64,000 nucleotides of DNA from Paraflavitalea pollutisoli (GCF_029360705.1 NZ_JARKMX010000001.1:1054001-1118000), one strand, 5' to 3'; shown: positions 8,036 to 17,659, counted from the first letter of the stretch. The notes: a model not told the origin generated them from the letters alone. A program made the numbers and translations.

Positions 8036-8830
8036 ATGAAAAGATCAAACCAACATTATTTACGGCCCATCGGTATGGCAGTACTCGCCATCGGTTTGTT
8101 GTCCTTTGTCGTATGGCAACAACAGAAGCCCACACTCTACATCATCGGTGATTCTACCGTGCGCAATGGCGACGGTTCCGGCAGCAATAACCAGTGGGGC
8201 TGGGGTAGCCTGATCGCGCCCTACTTCGATACCACACAGATTGGTGTACGCAACCATGCGATTGGTGGCCGTAGCAGCCGCACGTTTATCAATGAAGGCC
8301 GCTGGCAGCGCATCCTGGATGTGTTACAACCCGGCGATTATGTGTTGATGCAGTTTGGTCACAATGATGCTGGTCCGCTCGACGATACTGCCCGAGCCCG
8401 CGGCACGATCCGCGGTACCGGAGAAGAAAGCAAAGAGATCTACAATCCCATTACGAAGAAACAGGAAGTGGTATATACCTACGGATGGTATATGCGAAAG
8501 TATATTAATGAAGCGAAGGCCAAAGGCGCCATTGCCATCGTTTGTTCGCCCATCCCCCGCAACAATTTCAAAGAAGGCAAAGTGAACCGGGCCAACGAAG
8601 ACTACGGCAAGTGGGCACGGGAAACGGCTGCGGCCACCGGCGCCTCCTTCATCGACCTCAACAATACGATCGCTGACGAATATGAGAAGCTGGGTCCCGA
8701 TCAGGTGAAAGCCTTTTTTCCCGCAGACCATACACATACCAACAAAGAGGGTGCCCAGTTGAATGCAGGCATCGTTGTCAGTGAATTGAAAAAGCTGACA
8801 GCCTGCGACCTGAAAAAGTATTTACGTTGA
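8036..8830 (+). CDS. Rhamnogalacturonan acetylesterase, CE12 (SGNH hydrolase)
   Basis: Removes acetyl groups from galacturonate residues of rhamnogalacturonan so that the lyases can reach the backbone. The 264-residue protein has an N-terminal hydrophobic segment (~14-25) that looks like a signal anchor. The SGNH blocks are visible: GDST with nucleophile Ser40, the block-II Gly in GGRSS, GHND with the oxyanion Asn, and DHTH (Asp231, His234) completing the catalytic triad. Length and motif order match the YesT/RhgT group of CE12. It sits 32 bases after the second PL11 gene and 36 bases before GH105, consistent with one transcript. Membrane anchoring is inferred from the hydrophobic stretch; cleavage after it cannot be excluded. 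Confidence 0.93.
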   Translation: MKRSNQHYLRPIGMAVLAIGLLSFVVWQQQKPTLYIIGDSTVRNGDGSGSNNQWGWGSLIAPYFDTTQIGVRNHAIGGRSSRTFINEGRWQRILDVLQPGDYVLMQFGHNDAGPLDDTARARGTIRGTGEESKEIYNPITKKQEVVYTYGWYMRKYINEAKAKGAIAIVCSPIPRNNFKEGKVNRANEDYGKWARETAAATGASFIDLNNTIADEYEKLGPDQVKAFFPADHTHTNKEGAQLNAGIVVSELKKLTACDLKKYLR

Positions 8831-8866
8831 TCGATGCGGTTTGTTCCAGCCCTAAAATAATCGTTT

Positions 8867-9997
8867 ATGATGCATAAGAATATGTTCGTTGTGTTGGGCG
8901 CACTGCTGCTGTCGGCAGCCGGCTATGCGCAGTCCTTGCCGAAGAAGAAGGCCGTGTTGAAAGCCATGACCCTGGCCAACAAATATTTTATGGCGAAATG
9001 GCCCGATCCAGGCAAGTCGATCATCACCAACCGCGAAAGACCGAGCAATATCTGGACCCGTGCGGTGTATTATGAAGGACTGATGGAGCTGTACCACCTC
9101 GATAAAAAGAAAGCCTATATCGACTATGCTTTCGAATGGGGAAATAAACACAAATGGGGGCTGCGGGAAGGCATCCGCACGCGCAATGCCGATAACCAAT
9201 GTTGTGGACAAACCTATATCGAGCTGTTCCTGAAAAGCAAAGACTCTACCCATATCCGAGACATCAAGGCTTCCGTCGACCTGATGGTGAAGAGCGACAA
9301 GAAAGATGACTGGAACTGGATCGATGCCCTGCAAATGGCGATGCCCGTCTATACACGGCTGGGTGTTATCTACAGCGATACCGCCTACTTCCGCAAGATG
9401 TACGACCTGTATGCTTTTGCCAAGTACAACCATGGCACCAACGGTTTGTACAATGCTGCCGAGTCGCTCTGGTGGCGTGATAAGGATTTTGTACCCCCTT
9501 ACAAGGAACCCAATGGCGAAGACTGCTATTGGAGCCGTGGTAATGGCTGGGTAGTGGCTGCGCTCGTGCGCACCATGCAGTGGTTGCCGAAAAACGATCC
9601 GCATTACACGGAGTATAAAAATGACTACCTGGCCATGCTCAAAGCCCTGTTGCCCATACAGCGGGCAGATGGTTTCTGGAACGTCAGCTTGCACGATTCC
9701 ACCCATTTTGGCGGAAAAGAATTAACGGGTACTGCCCTGTTCGTGTACGGCATGGCCTGGGGCATCAACAACAAAATAATCGACCGGGGCACCTACCTGC
9801 CTGTATTGACCAAAGCCTGGAATGCACTGGTTAGCGACTGTTTGCATACGGATGGTATGTTGGGATATGTGCAGGGTACAGGTAAAGAGCCGAAAGATGG
9901 ACAGCCGGTCAGCTATACCAATATCCCTGATTTTGAGGACTATGGACTGGGTTGTTTCCTGCTGGCAGGATCAGAAGTCTATAAACTGCAACGGTGA
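8867..9997 (+). CDS. Unsaturated rhamnogalacturonyl hydrolase, GH105 (YteR/YesR-like)
   Basis: Hydrolyses the unsaturated galacturonyl residue left at the non-reducing end by the PL11 lyases, through hydration of the double bond. The protein is 376 residues, normal for the family, with a signal peptide ending in GYAQ, so it acts in the periplasm. The (alpha/alpha)6 barrel is recognisable from WTRAVYYEGLMEL, the CCGQTYIEL turn, WIDALQMAMP (Asp153 aligns with the catalytic Asp of YteR), and the block CYWSRGNGW. It lies directly after the CE12 gene and shares its orientation and likely transcript. Placing the reaction product next to lyases and esterase makes the pathway assignment strong. Confidence 0.94.
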   Translation: MMHKNMFVVLGALLLSAAGYAQSLPKKKAVLKAMTLANKYFMAKWPDPGKSIITNRERPSNIWTRAVYYEGLMELYHLDKKKAYIDYAFEWGNKHKWGLREGIRTRNADNQCCGQTYIELFLKSKDSTHIRDIKASVDLMVKSDKKDDWNWIDALQMAMPVYTRLGVIYSDTAYFRKMYDLYAFAKYNHGTNGLYNAAESLWWRDKDFVPPYKEPNGEDCYWSRGNGWVVAALVRTMQWLPKNDPHYTEYKNDYLAMLKALLPIQRADGFWNVSLHDSTHFGGKELTGTALFVYGMAWGINNKIIDRGTYLPVLTKAWNALVSDCLHTDGMLGYVQGTGKEPKDGQPVSYTNIPDFEDYGLGCFLLAGSEVYKLQR

Positions 9998-10214
9998 TCG
10001 GTGGCGGGGGAGCGTTAGGGTACCGATAGTCGCTGGTAATCAATACTCCCTGTCTACATGACAACTAGAAAGCCCTGGTGGGGCATAAAGCAACCGCTTT
10101 GACTGCGGCCACGCACATAGGTTTAACGCCGGGAAAAGAAAAAAAGATAAGGTCATATTTGCGGGTTTTCGCAGGGGGCGTCGTCCAATATAGGACATAC
10201 CCCAACAACAACGC

Positions 10215-13097
10215 ATGAAGTTACTGGTCCTTGTCTTAACGGTTTTACTGACGAGCCCGGCCCTTGTTGCCCAACAAAAGGTCAGTGGTAATATTAAAGG
10301 TAAAGTGGTAGATATATTGAACAACCTACCCTTGCCCGATGCTACAGTGACCGTCATGAGTAAAGAAGACTCCGCTTCCATCGGCTTCGCCGTGGCAGAT
10401 AAAACCGGATCATTCGAGATCAAAAATATACCCGGTGGTAGTTATCTCTTCAGCATCAGCTTTACCGGATATGCTACTTACAATCGTTCTATAGACATCA
10501 CGGCCACTAAGCCAATGATCGACCTCGATACGATCAAGATGCAGACCGATACCAATATGCTGGCCAGCGTGATTGTAACGGTGCCTCCTATTACCATTAA
10601 GAAAGATACTGTCGAATTCAGGGCCAGCGCTTTTAAGACCAAACCCAACGCCACCGTGGAAGATCTGTTGAAAAAACTACCGGGCGTGGAGGTCGATAAA
10701 GACGGTAACGTTACTTCTCAGGGTGAAAATATTCCCAAGATATATGTAGATGGTAAAGAGTTCTTTGGCAACGATCCCAAGCTTGCCACCAAGAACCTGA
10801 CGGCCGAAATGGTAGAAAGTATCCAGGTATTCGACGACATGAGCGACCAGGCCAAGTTTACCAAGATCGATGATGGCAGCCGCCAGCGTACCATTAACAT
10901 TAAACTCAAAAAAGACCGGCGCAAAGGCTTGTTTGGCCGTTCAACGGTGGGGGCGGGTACCAGCGATCGCTATACTGCGAATATTTCGTTGAACGCCTTC
11001 AATGAAGATCAACGGGTGTCGATCGTTGGTGGCGCCAACAATGTCAACCGGCTCGGCTTCAGCTCCAGCGACTTGGTGAGCAGCATGGGCGGTATGGGAG
11101 GGTTTTCGGGTGGCGGCGGAGGTGGTGGTCGTGGAGGCCGCGGTGGTGGAGGTGGCGGTGGTAGTGCCGGCAATGGCAATACCAAATCCTGGAACCTGGG
11201 CGTCAATTACCGCGATGATTGGGGCAAGAAAATGGAGTTCTCCGGCAACTATTTTGTATCCAAAACCAGTACCATCAATCGCAGTACGAGCCATCGGCAA
11301 AACCTGTTTGCCAACGACTCTACTTCTGAAAGCGACGAACAATCTTACACACGCAACGATAACCTCAACCACCGTTTTGGACTGCGTTGGGAATACCGGA
11401 TCGACAGCATGAACTCCATCCTGTTGACGCCTACCTTCAATATACAACAGTCTGAGTCGGAGAGCTTCGACTCCATCATGACGGTGGCCGTGTCGCCCAA
11501 GACCCGCTACAAGGCCATCGATGGTACCAGCCTGCGCACCAACGAACGCGATGGCGTAAGTTTTAATAACAACCTCTTGTTCCGTCACCGGTTCCGCAAA
11601 CCTGGTCGCACCTTTACCATTGGATGGACCACCGCTGTCAACGACAGCGAAGGCAACGGCTACAATACTTCGCCTTATAACTATTACAACCCCGATAGCA
11701 CGCTCAATTATATCCGGGATCAGCGTCAGCAAAACAACCAGCTGACCACTTCCTTCAACAATACCGTGAGTACGTCCGTGACAGAGGCATTAGCAGAAGG
11801 GCAGGTGCTGGAATTGAACTATGCTTATTCCGTCAATGAAAGCACCAGCGATCGAAAGGTATTTGACTGGCTGCCTAGCACCGGCGCCTATGATAGCGTG
11901 AATAAGAACCAGACCAACTATTTCGAGAATACTTTTATTTCCAGCAGGCTGGGTACCAACTACCGCGTGAAAAAGCAGAAGTACGATTTCCAGTTGGGAG
12001 GTGCCGTGCAATTCGCCACGTTGAAGAACCTGAGCCATCGGGCGATGACGGGCAAAGACAGCACGATGAGTCAGCGTTACACCAACTTTTTCCCCAATGC
12101 CTCCTTCAATTACAACCTGGGCACCCGCAAGAGTATCCGCTTCGGCTACCGGGGTAATACCAGGGCGCCCAGCATCAGTCAGTTGCAGGATGTAGTAGAC
12201 CAAAGCAATCAGTTGGTATACCGCACCGGTAACCCGAACCTGAAACAGGAGTTTACCAACAACTTCAACTTCAGCTACAATACCTTCAACCTGAATAATT
12301 TCCTGTTCTTCAATGTGAACCTGAACGCATCGGTCATCAACAACAGGATTGTGAACAGCCTGGAAAAGGTGAGCAACACAGTGCAGTTGATCCGCCCGGT
12401 CAACCTCAACGGTGCCTGGAATGCCTCCTTGTCGGGTACCATCGGTATTCCCCTGGTAAAAGTGACCACGGGCAAACGCAGTCCCATGAATATCAACCTG
12501 ACGACCAGCGCCCGCTACAACCGCGACGTGAGCCAGCAGGTAGGGGTAGTGGGGTACAATACCACGACCGGTTTGGGAGAGCGGATTCGCTTCGATTACA
12601 ATATTCCCGACAAGCTGGATGTGGGCGCCAGTGCCAACTTCAACTACAACGATGCACGGTATGGTTTCCAGGCTAATTCCAATAACCGGTATTTCAACCA
12701 CAACTATTCGCTGGATGCTACCTATACCTTCCTCAAGCGTTTCATGGTGAGTGGCGATTTCGATTACCTGGTCAACACCGGCCGCGCCGACGGATTCAAC
12801 CAACCCATTCCTTTGCTGAATGCAAGTGTAGCCTGGGTGCTGTTCAAGAAGCGCAACGGCGAACTGCGTTTCAGTGTGGTGGATCTGCTCAACCAGAACA
12901 AGAACATCGATCGTACGATCAATGAGTATTATATAGAAGACAGCTATACAGAAGCATTGCGTCGTTATTTCATGGTGACCTTCATGTACAACCTCAACCG
13001 GTTTGGTGGCAGAAACAATCAGCAACGTGGCGGTGGTGGTGAAATGCGGAGAGGTGGCGGTCAGGGCAATGGCGGCGGTGGCGGAAGACGTTTCTAA
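10215..13097 (+). CDS. TonB-receptor-like outer-membrane beta-barrel protein
   Basis: A 960-residue outer-membrane protein with a signal peptide ending in VAQQ. Residues ~25-110 are a carboxypeptidase-regulatory-like fold (GKVVDILNNLPLPDATV), ~120-235 a plug-like region (FKTKPNATVEDLLKKLPG, IYVDGKEFFGNDP), and the rest a beta-barrel rich in alternating aromatic strands. It resembles the outer membrane beta-barrel family rather than a classical SusC: no partner SusD follows and no recognisable TonB box was picked out. A glycine run (residues ~294-322) lies where an extracellular loop would be, and the C-terminus is again Gly/Arg-rich (GGGGGRRF), which is unusual because barrels normally end in an aromatic strand. 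It is 217 bases after GH105 and may import pectin fragments or act independently. Confidence 0.85.
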   Translation: MKLLVLVLTVLLTSPALVAQQKVSGNIKGKVVDILNNLPLPDATVTVMSKEDSASIGFAVADKTGSFEIKNIPGGSYLFSISFTGYATYNRSIDITATKPMIDLDTIKMQTDTNMLASVIVTVPPITIKKDTVEFRASAFKTKPNATVEDLLKKLPGVEVDKDGNVTSQGENIPKIYVDGKEFFGNDPKLATKNLTAEMVESIQVFDDMSDQAKFTKIDDGSRQRTINIKLKKDRRKGLFGRSTVGAGTSDRYTANISLNAFNEDQRVSIVGGANNVNRLGFSSSDLVSSMGGMGGFSGGGGGGGRGGRGGGGGGGSAGNGNTKSWNLGVNYRDDWGKKMEFSGNYFVSKTSTINRSTSHRQNLFANDSTSESDEQSYTRNDNLNHRFGLRWEYRIDSMNSILLTPTFNIQQSESESFDSIMTVAVSPKTRYKAIDGTSLRTNERDGVSFNNNLLFRHRFRKPGRTFTIGWTTAVNDSEGNGYNTSPYNYYNPDSTLNYIRDQRQQNNQLTTSFNNTVSTSVTEALAEGQVLELNYAYSVNESTSDRKVFDWLPSTGAYDSVNKNQTNYFENTFISSRLGTNYRVKKQKYDFQLGGAVQFATLKNLSHRAMTGKDSTMSQRYTNFFPNASFNYNLGTRKSIRFGYRGNTRAPSISQLQDVVDQSNQLVYRTGNPNLKQEFTNNFNFSYNTFNLNNFLFFNVNLNASVINNRIVNSLEKVSNTVQLIRPVNLNGAWNASLSGTIGIPLVKVTTGKRSPMNINLTTSARYNRDVSQQVGVVGYNTTTGLGERIRFDYNIPDKLDVGASANFNYNDARYGFQANSNNRYFNHNYSLDATYTFLKRFMVSGDFDYLVNTGRADGFNQPIPLLNASVAWVLFKKRNGELRFSVVDLLNQNKNIDRTINEYYIEDSYTEALRRYFMVTFMYNLNRFGGRNNQQRGGGGEMRRGGGQGNGGGGGRRF

Positions 13098-13123
13098 AAG
13101 ATGGACGAGTACATACAACGAAG

Positions 13124-13148
13124 GCCCGGCAATGTTGCCGGGCTTTTT
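13124..13148 (+). terminator. Intrinsic terminator after the beta-barrel gene
   Basis: GCCCGGC, loop AATGTT, GCCGGGC, then TTTTT. It closes the transcript 26 bases after the stop codon. Confidence 0.9.
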
Positions 13149-13246
13149 GCTGTCCGGAAAGCGGCTGTAGAGGTTGGCAGGTAATGATTGCACAGGATGC
13201 TCGTCGGTTTCGTTTCGTTATCTTGCGATCGTTACAATCAACCTCC

Positions 13247-14665
13247 ATGAAAAGAACGTTTGCTATCTTATTGCTGACTATAGTAACGGTTGTTGCTGCT
13301 GCGCAGCGCACCACGACCAGCCGGCGCCCCGTCAATATCATTCTCATCGTGGCCGATGACCTTGGTTATGGAGACCTGGGCTGCTACGGACAGCAAAAGA
13401 TTGCTACCCCTCATATTGACCGGTTGGCGGCAACCGGCATGCGGTTCACCCAATTTTATGCAGGCACTACGGTCTGTGCACCTTCCAGGGCCAGCCTGAT
13501 GACGGGCATGCATACCGGCCACGCGGCCATACGCGGCAATCGCGGCTTCAAACCGGAAGGGCAATTCCCGCTCCCTGATTCGGCCTTGACAATCGCCAAA
13601 GTATTGAAGAAGGCTGGGTATACCACCGGTGCTTTTGGTAAATGGGGTATGGGCTATCCTGGCTCCGGTGGTGCACCGCTCAAGCAGGGTGTTGACCGTT
13701 TCTTTGGATACAACTGCCAAACGGAAGCCCATAATTATTATCCCGATCATTTGTGGGACAATGACCAGCGGGTGGAATTTCCCGGTAACCGTACCAGCGA
13801 TTCGCTGTACTCGGGTGATAAGATACATGCCGAAGCCATGAAGTGGCTCCGGGCCCAGGGTAAAAAACCTTTCTTTCTCTTTCTGCCCTATACCTTACCA
13901 CATGGCGATCTCGATGTGCCGCGTGACAGCGTTTATCGGCGTTATGTACAGTTGTTCAATGAGCCGCCACTAAAGGCATCAACTGTTTCGAAAGGCAGGT
14001 TTGAGCCTTACCCACATGCGGCCTTTGCAGCCATGGTAACCCGGCTCGATCGTTATGTGGGAGAAATATACCAGTATGTACAGCGAAGCGGCCAGGCCGA
14101 CAATACACTGATCATCTTCACCAGTGATAACGGACCCCATAAAGAAGATGGCGGTGATCCGACATTCTTCAATGGCAATGGCGGTTTACGGGGTATTAAA
14201 CGTGACCTGTATGAAGGGGGGATTCGGGTGCCCTTTATCGCCAACTGGAAAGGGGTAGTACAGCCAGGTACGCAACAGGAACAACCGGCCGCCTGGTGGG
14301 ATCTTTTCCCTACTTTCAGTGAGCTTGCCCTTATACTCGTATGGAAACCGATCGATGGCCTCTCTATCGTGCCTGCCCTGACCGGTGGTGTGCAAGCTCC
14401 GCATCCATACTTCTATTGGGAGTTTCATGAGCAGAACGGTAAGCAGGCGGTACGCTGGGGTAAATGGAAAGGCGTGCGGTTAAATGTATCGAAAGAGGCT
14501 GATGGACCCATCGAGCTCTATGACCTGACAGTGGATCCGGCCGAGCAACACAATATCGCGACGGCTCACCCCGATATCGTTCAACAGATTGCTGCGTACA
14601 TGCGTGAAGCGCATGTGGCAGATGTTAACTGGCCCTTGTTGCCAGGCGAGAAGAAAACGGAATAG
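13247..14665 (+). CDS. Secreted sulfatase (formylglycine-dependent, arylsulfatase family)
   Basis: Hydrolyses sulfate esters; substrate unknown. The start at 13247 is preferred over 13184 because it begins a clean signal peptide (MKRTFAILLLT, ending AAAQ), giving 472 residues. The sulfatase fold is shown by VADDLGYGDLGCYG, with the metal-binding Asp pair, and by C-A-P-S-R at residues 77-81. Cys77 is the residue that a formylglycine-generating enzyme must oxidise for activity. Later landmarks are GKWGMG, LPHG and FTSDNGPH. No maturase gene is in the window, so it would have to be elsewhere. A terminator separates the gene from the beta-barrel upstream and a long hairpin follows it. Sulfated pectin is not typical of land plants, so its link with the locus is uncertain. 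Confidence 0.93.
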   Translation: MKRTFAILLLTIVTVVAAAQRTTTSRRPVNIILIVADDLGYGDLGCYGQQKIATPHIDRLAATGMRFTQFYAGTTVCAPSRASLMTGMHTGHAAIRGNRGFKPEGQFPLPDSALTIAKVLKKAGYTTGAFGKWGMGYPGSGGAPLKQGVDRFFGYNCQTEAHNYYPDHLWDNDQRVEFPGNRTSDSLYSGDKIHAEAMKWLRAQGKKPFFLFLPYTLPHGDLDVPRDSVYRRYVQLFNEPPLKASTVSKGRFEPYPHAAFAAMVTRLDRYVGEIYQYVQRSGQADNTLIIFTSDNGPHKEDGGDPTFFNGNGGLRGIKRDLYEGGIRVPFIANWKGVVQPGTQQEQPAAWWDLFPTFSELALILVWKPIDGLSIVPALTGGVQAPHPYFYWEFHEQNGKQAVRWGKWKGVRLNVSKEADGPIELYDLTVDPAEQHNIATAHPDIVQQIAAYMREAHVADVNWPLLPGEKKTE

Positions 14666-14736
14666 GGTGTATGGAAGAAGGGTGGCAGATCATTGATTGC
14701 AAGAGTAACTTATACCAGCGTTGAAAATAACTTCCA

Positions 14737-14774
14737 GGCAAAAGGCCGTCCTGTAGCTACAGGATGGTTTTGCC
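14737..14774 (+). other. Long hairpin between the sulfatase and GH31 genes
   Basis: GGCAAAA ... TTTTGCC arms enclose a 16-bp perfect palindrome TCCTGTAGCTACAGGA, with only small bulges. No long T-run follows, but the 3' arm itself contains TTTT. It is a probable terminator or RNA-stability element. Confidence 0.6.
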
Positions 14775-14790
14775 CCGCGCTTCAGGTACA

Positions 14791-14820
14791 TTGCAAAACC
14801 GGCAATAAGCCCTACTTATA
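14791..14820 (+). promoter_or_regulatory. Likely promoter of the GH31 gene
   Basis: A TTG (14791-14793) is followed after 19 bases by TACTTATA (14813-14820), which has the TA of the Bacteroidota -7 box but not the full TTTG. It is 14 bases before the start codon, implying a very short leader. Confidence 0.4.
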
Positions 14821-14833
14821 AATCAACGATTGC

Positions 14834-17302
14834 ATGTTTACCAGGATACTGCTTGTTTGCTTGCTGCTCGCTTCGTACCAAATCCTCTCCGCCCAAACCG
14901 GTATTGGCACGCTACAGGGCAGTTATACTAAAAATGGCAACTCGGTACAATTCAAAACATCTACTGCACAGTTAAGATTGGAATTCTGTACACCGGCGAT
15001 GGTGCGCATCCGCAGCAGCTGGACGGGGTCATTCGAAGCAAACGAATCCCTGATGGTAGTACAGTATGCATGGCCATCGGTGGCGGTACAGGTAAAAATC
15101 CAGGCCGATCATTTCCTGGTGACAACAGCGCAGTTGCAGTTGCGCGTATACAAATCGCCGGCGCGCATCGATATCTATACGGCCGCCGGAAAACTATTGT
15201 CTTCCGAAAAAGTAACCACCGCCAAAGGTGGCCTATTCCGCAACGCAGATACAGTGGGTTGCACCAAACAATGCCAGCCCGATGAGCAGTTCTTCGGATT
15301 TGGCGAGCGTATGGATTTCCTCAACCGGCGCAGTAAAAAACTAACATTGAATGTTGGCCGCGGCAAAGGCCTGCCGCATGCCGTAGGTGCTTACAATATC
15401 CTTGAAGCCAATTATTCGCCCGTGCCTTTCTTCCTGAGCACGCAGGGATATGGCATCTTCTTCCACAACTCTTTTGCTACCTCCTGGGATATGGGGGCTA
15501 CGCGTGATGACGAATACCGGTTCGCTGCCGCTGGCGGAGAATTGGATTACTACTTTATCTACGGCCCCAGGTTTCCGGCCTTGTTGGAGCAGTATACAGC
15601 CCTCACAGGAAGGTCGCCGTTGTTGCCGCGCTTTGCGTTGGGTTTGCATGTGGGTACGTATTCGGGTGGTACTTGGGGGCATGAGCAACTTACTTCCGAT
15701 CGCTATGTGATCGAACTGGCGAGGAAGCTGCGGGCCATGGGTATTCCTGTCGATCTGCTTTGGCTGGATTCTACCTGGCGCATCTTCGGTAAGAATGGCG
15801 GCAAAGGTGCTACATCTTTTGAATGGCGGGAGACGTTTGCCGATCCCAAAGGCATGTTCGACAGCCTGTATGCCATGGGGTACAATATGGTGGGATTGCA
15901 TCTGCGGCCTCGGTTCGACAATGGCAACAAGATCCGGCTGCTCGATACCGCCCAGCAACTGGGTTTTACCTATCGGGAAGGAAACTACGCAGGAGAGTTC
16001 GTGAACTACTTCGATAGCAATGCTGTGAATTTCTGGTGGCAGCGCGGTGTAATGCGGGTGGCATCGATCGGCGCCCGGTTCCTTAAAACAGATGAGGGGA
16101 GTGCCTTTGGTCACCTGGCCAATGAAAGCGACAAGACCGGGCCTACCGGTAAAGCGATAGAGGGGCTGCACAATGTATTCCCGATCGCTTATGCCAAAGC
16201 GCCTTACGAAAAATTCCAGCAATACAACGGCGTCCGCGGCCTGAATCAAACCCGGGAAGGGTATGCTGGCATACAGCGCTACCCCTACATCTTTGCAGGC
16301 GACTGGCCCAGTGAATGGCAGTATTTCCCGGCGGTCATCAAGGCGGGGCTGAATATTGGATTGTCGGGCGTAGGGTACTGGGCACACTGTATGGGTGGGT
16401 TCGAGCACAATGCCGATCCGGAACTATATATACGCTGGTGCCAGTTTGGTATGTTGAGTCCGATCGCTACGGTATTCGGTATGGACCATCCGGGTTATAA
16501 GGAGCCTTGGAACTATGGGGCCGACGGGTTGAGAAACTTTAAAAAGTACGATTCGCTGCGGTATACCTTGTTGCCTTATCTGTACGGCAGTGCCTGGCAG
16601 CAATACAAAACGGGGATGCCGTTGATGCGGGCATTGGTGCTCGAATACCAGGAAGATAAAAATGTACACGAGATCTGTGATCAATACCTGCTGGGCGACA
16701 ACCTGATGATATGTCCCGTCACCACCAAAGGGGCGCAAACGCGCACCGTGTACCTGCCCGAAGGTGGCTGGTACGATTTCTGGACCGGTAAATACTATAC
16801 CGGCCGTCAATACTTACATGTAGTGACGCCACTCGATACCATGCCGATGTTTGTAAAAGCCGGTGCTGTATTACCGCAGCAGGAGCTGATCCAATACGAC
16901 GGACAGAAAACGATCCGGCAACTTCAGCTGCAGGTATACCCCGGCAATGGCCGGTTCGATTGGTATGAGGACGATGGGAAGAGCCTGGAGTACCAAAAGG
17001 GGGATAATGCGGTTACCCCTATCACCACTACCGCGGCGGGCAATACCTTGCGGTTGACAATAGCTGCGCCTGTTGGTAACTACCAACCATCCATCGATAC
17101 CTACCTGGTCAGCTGGAATGGCGTTGGTAAACCTGGCACGGTGACCGTAAATGGTCAGGCGTTCAAGGCTGGTACCACTTCGGTGGGTAACGATGCAGGC
17201 AGCTACTACTATGATGCAGCAGCCAGAAAAATCACCCTGCTATGTCCACGCGCAGTGAGTACACCTGGTAGCCCGTTGAACATGCAGATAGTACTGCAAT
17301 AG
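14834..17302 (+). CDS. Glycoside hydrolase family 31 (alpha-glucosidase/alpha-xylosidase type)
   Basis: A secreted retaining alpha-glycosidase of 822 residues with a signal peptide ending in LSAQ. It has the N-terminal beta-sandwich (FGFGERMDFLNRR), the catalytic (beta/alpha)8 barrel and C-terminal beta domains (LPEGGWYDFWTGKYY, WYEDDGKSLEY). The nucleophile is Asp420 in FLKTDEG and the acid/base is probably Asp490 in GDWPSEW. The string GYWAHCMGGFEHNADPELY is a GH31 hallmark. GH31 covers alpha-glucosidases, alpha-xylosidases and related activities, and the residues visible do not decide between them. Its position at the end of the pectin block suggests a plant polysaccharide target such as a xyloglucan or glucan fragment. 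It has its own likely promoter and is the last gene on this strand before a convergent small gene. Confidence 0.92.
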   Translation: MFTRILLVCLLLASYQILSAQTGIGTLQGSYTKNGNSVQFKTSTAQLRLEFCTPAMVRIRSSWTGSFEANESLMVVQYAWPSVAVQVKIQADHFLVTTAQLQLRVYKSPARIDIYTAAGKLLSSEKVTTAKGGLFRNADTVGCTKQCQPDEQFFGFGERMDFLNRRSKKLTLNVGRGKGLPHAVGAYNILEANYSPVPFFLSTQGYGIFFHNSFATSWDMGATRDDEYRFAAAGGELDYYFIYGPRFPALLEQYTALTGRSPLLPRFALGLHVGTYSGGTWGHEQLTSDRYVIELARKLRAMGIPVDLLWLDSTWRIFGKNGGKGATSFEWRETFADPKGMFDSLYAMGYNMVGLHLRPRFDNGNKIRLLDTAQQLGFTYREGNYAGEFVNYFDSNAVNFWWQRGVMRVASIGARFLKTDEGSAFGHLANESDKTGPTGKAIEGLHNVFPIAYAKAPYEKFQQYNGVRGLNQTREGYAGIQRYPYIFAGDWPSEWQYFPAVIKAGLNIGLSGVGYWAHCMGGFEHNADPELYIRWCQFGMLSPIATVFGMDHPGYKEPWNYGADGLRNFKKYDSLRYTLLPYLYGSAWQQYKTGMPLMRALVLEYQEDKNVHEICDQYLLGDNLMICPVTTKGAQTRTVYLPEGGWYDFWTGKYYTGRQYLHVVTPLDTMPMFVKAGAVLPQQELIQYDGQKTIRQLQLQVYPGNGRFDWYEDDGKSLEYQKGDNAVTPITTTAAGNTLRLTIAAPVGNYQPSIDTYLVSWNGVGKPGTVTVNGQAFKAGTTSVGNDAGSYYYDAAARKITLLCPRAVSTPGSPLNMQIVLQ

Positions 17303-17335
17303 CGGCAATGCATTGTCCAGCCAAGCTGCACCATA

Positions 17336-17659
17336 TTATTCAGCAGCCTGTGATGTTTTGGGTGGTGTCGGTTTGCCAGGCGTACGCTGGGCGTTGAGTA
17401 TATAGATCGCCTCCAGCAGCCCATCGATATTTTCATAAAAAAAGAACAGGTTACTGCGTTCCTTGCCCTGATCATACTGGCTCGGGCTTTTACCCAGTGC
17501 GGTAACCAGCCATTCCCATAACATATCCTGTGCCTCCGGCAGATGGTAGTTGTCACAAAACTCGCCGATCACGCCCAGGGGGCTTTTGCCCGACTTGGTT
17601 ACAGGCTTCTTATCGGCTGCCGGTATGCTACGACGTTGATTCTTTTTCGGCATGGACAA
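17336..17659 (-). CDS. Hypothetical protein, 107 aa
   Basis: A small, probably cytoplasmic protein with a basic, disordered N-terminus (KKNQRRSIPAADKK) and a helical core containing LPEAQDMLWEWLVTALG and FFFYENIDGLLEAIYIL. I recognise the type as a short conserved protein of unknown function found in Chitinophagaceae-like genomes, but no function is known to me. It converges on the GH31 gene with 33 bases between the stop codons. This frame is preferred over an overlapping antisense-side frame (17209-17556, minus) because that one runs into GH31 and has a less protein-like composition. Confidence 0.7.
   Translation of the reverse strand: MSMPKKNQRRSIPAADKKPVTKSGKSPLGVIGEFCDNYHLPEAQDMLWEWLVTALGKSPSQYDQGKERSNLFFFYENIDGLLEAIYILNAQRTPGKPTPPKTSQAAE

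Noticed and set aside
11790-13193. A 467-codon minus-strand frame over the beta-barrel gene
   Set aside because: It is antisense to the barrel, has no domain pattern and runs past its terminator.
14755-14767. Fourth copy of the CAGGATGGACA motif (ACAGGATGG)
   Set aside because: Only nine bases match and they are part of the palindromic arm of a hairpin, so it is not counted with the three motif copies.
15341-16408. A 355-codon minus-strand frame over the GH31 gene
   Set aside because: It is antisense to the catalytic barrel of GH31 and shows no family features.
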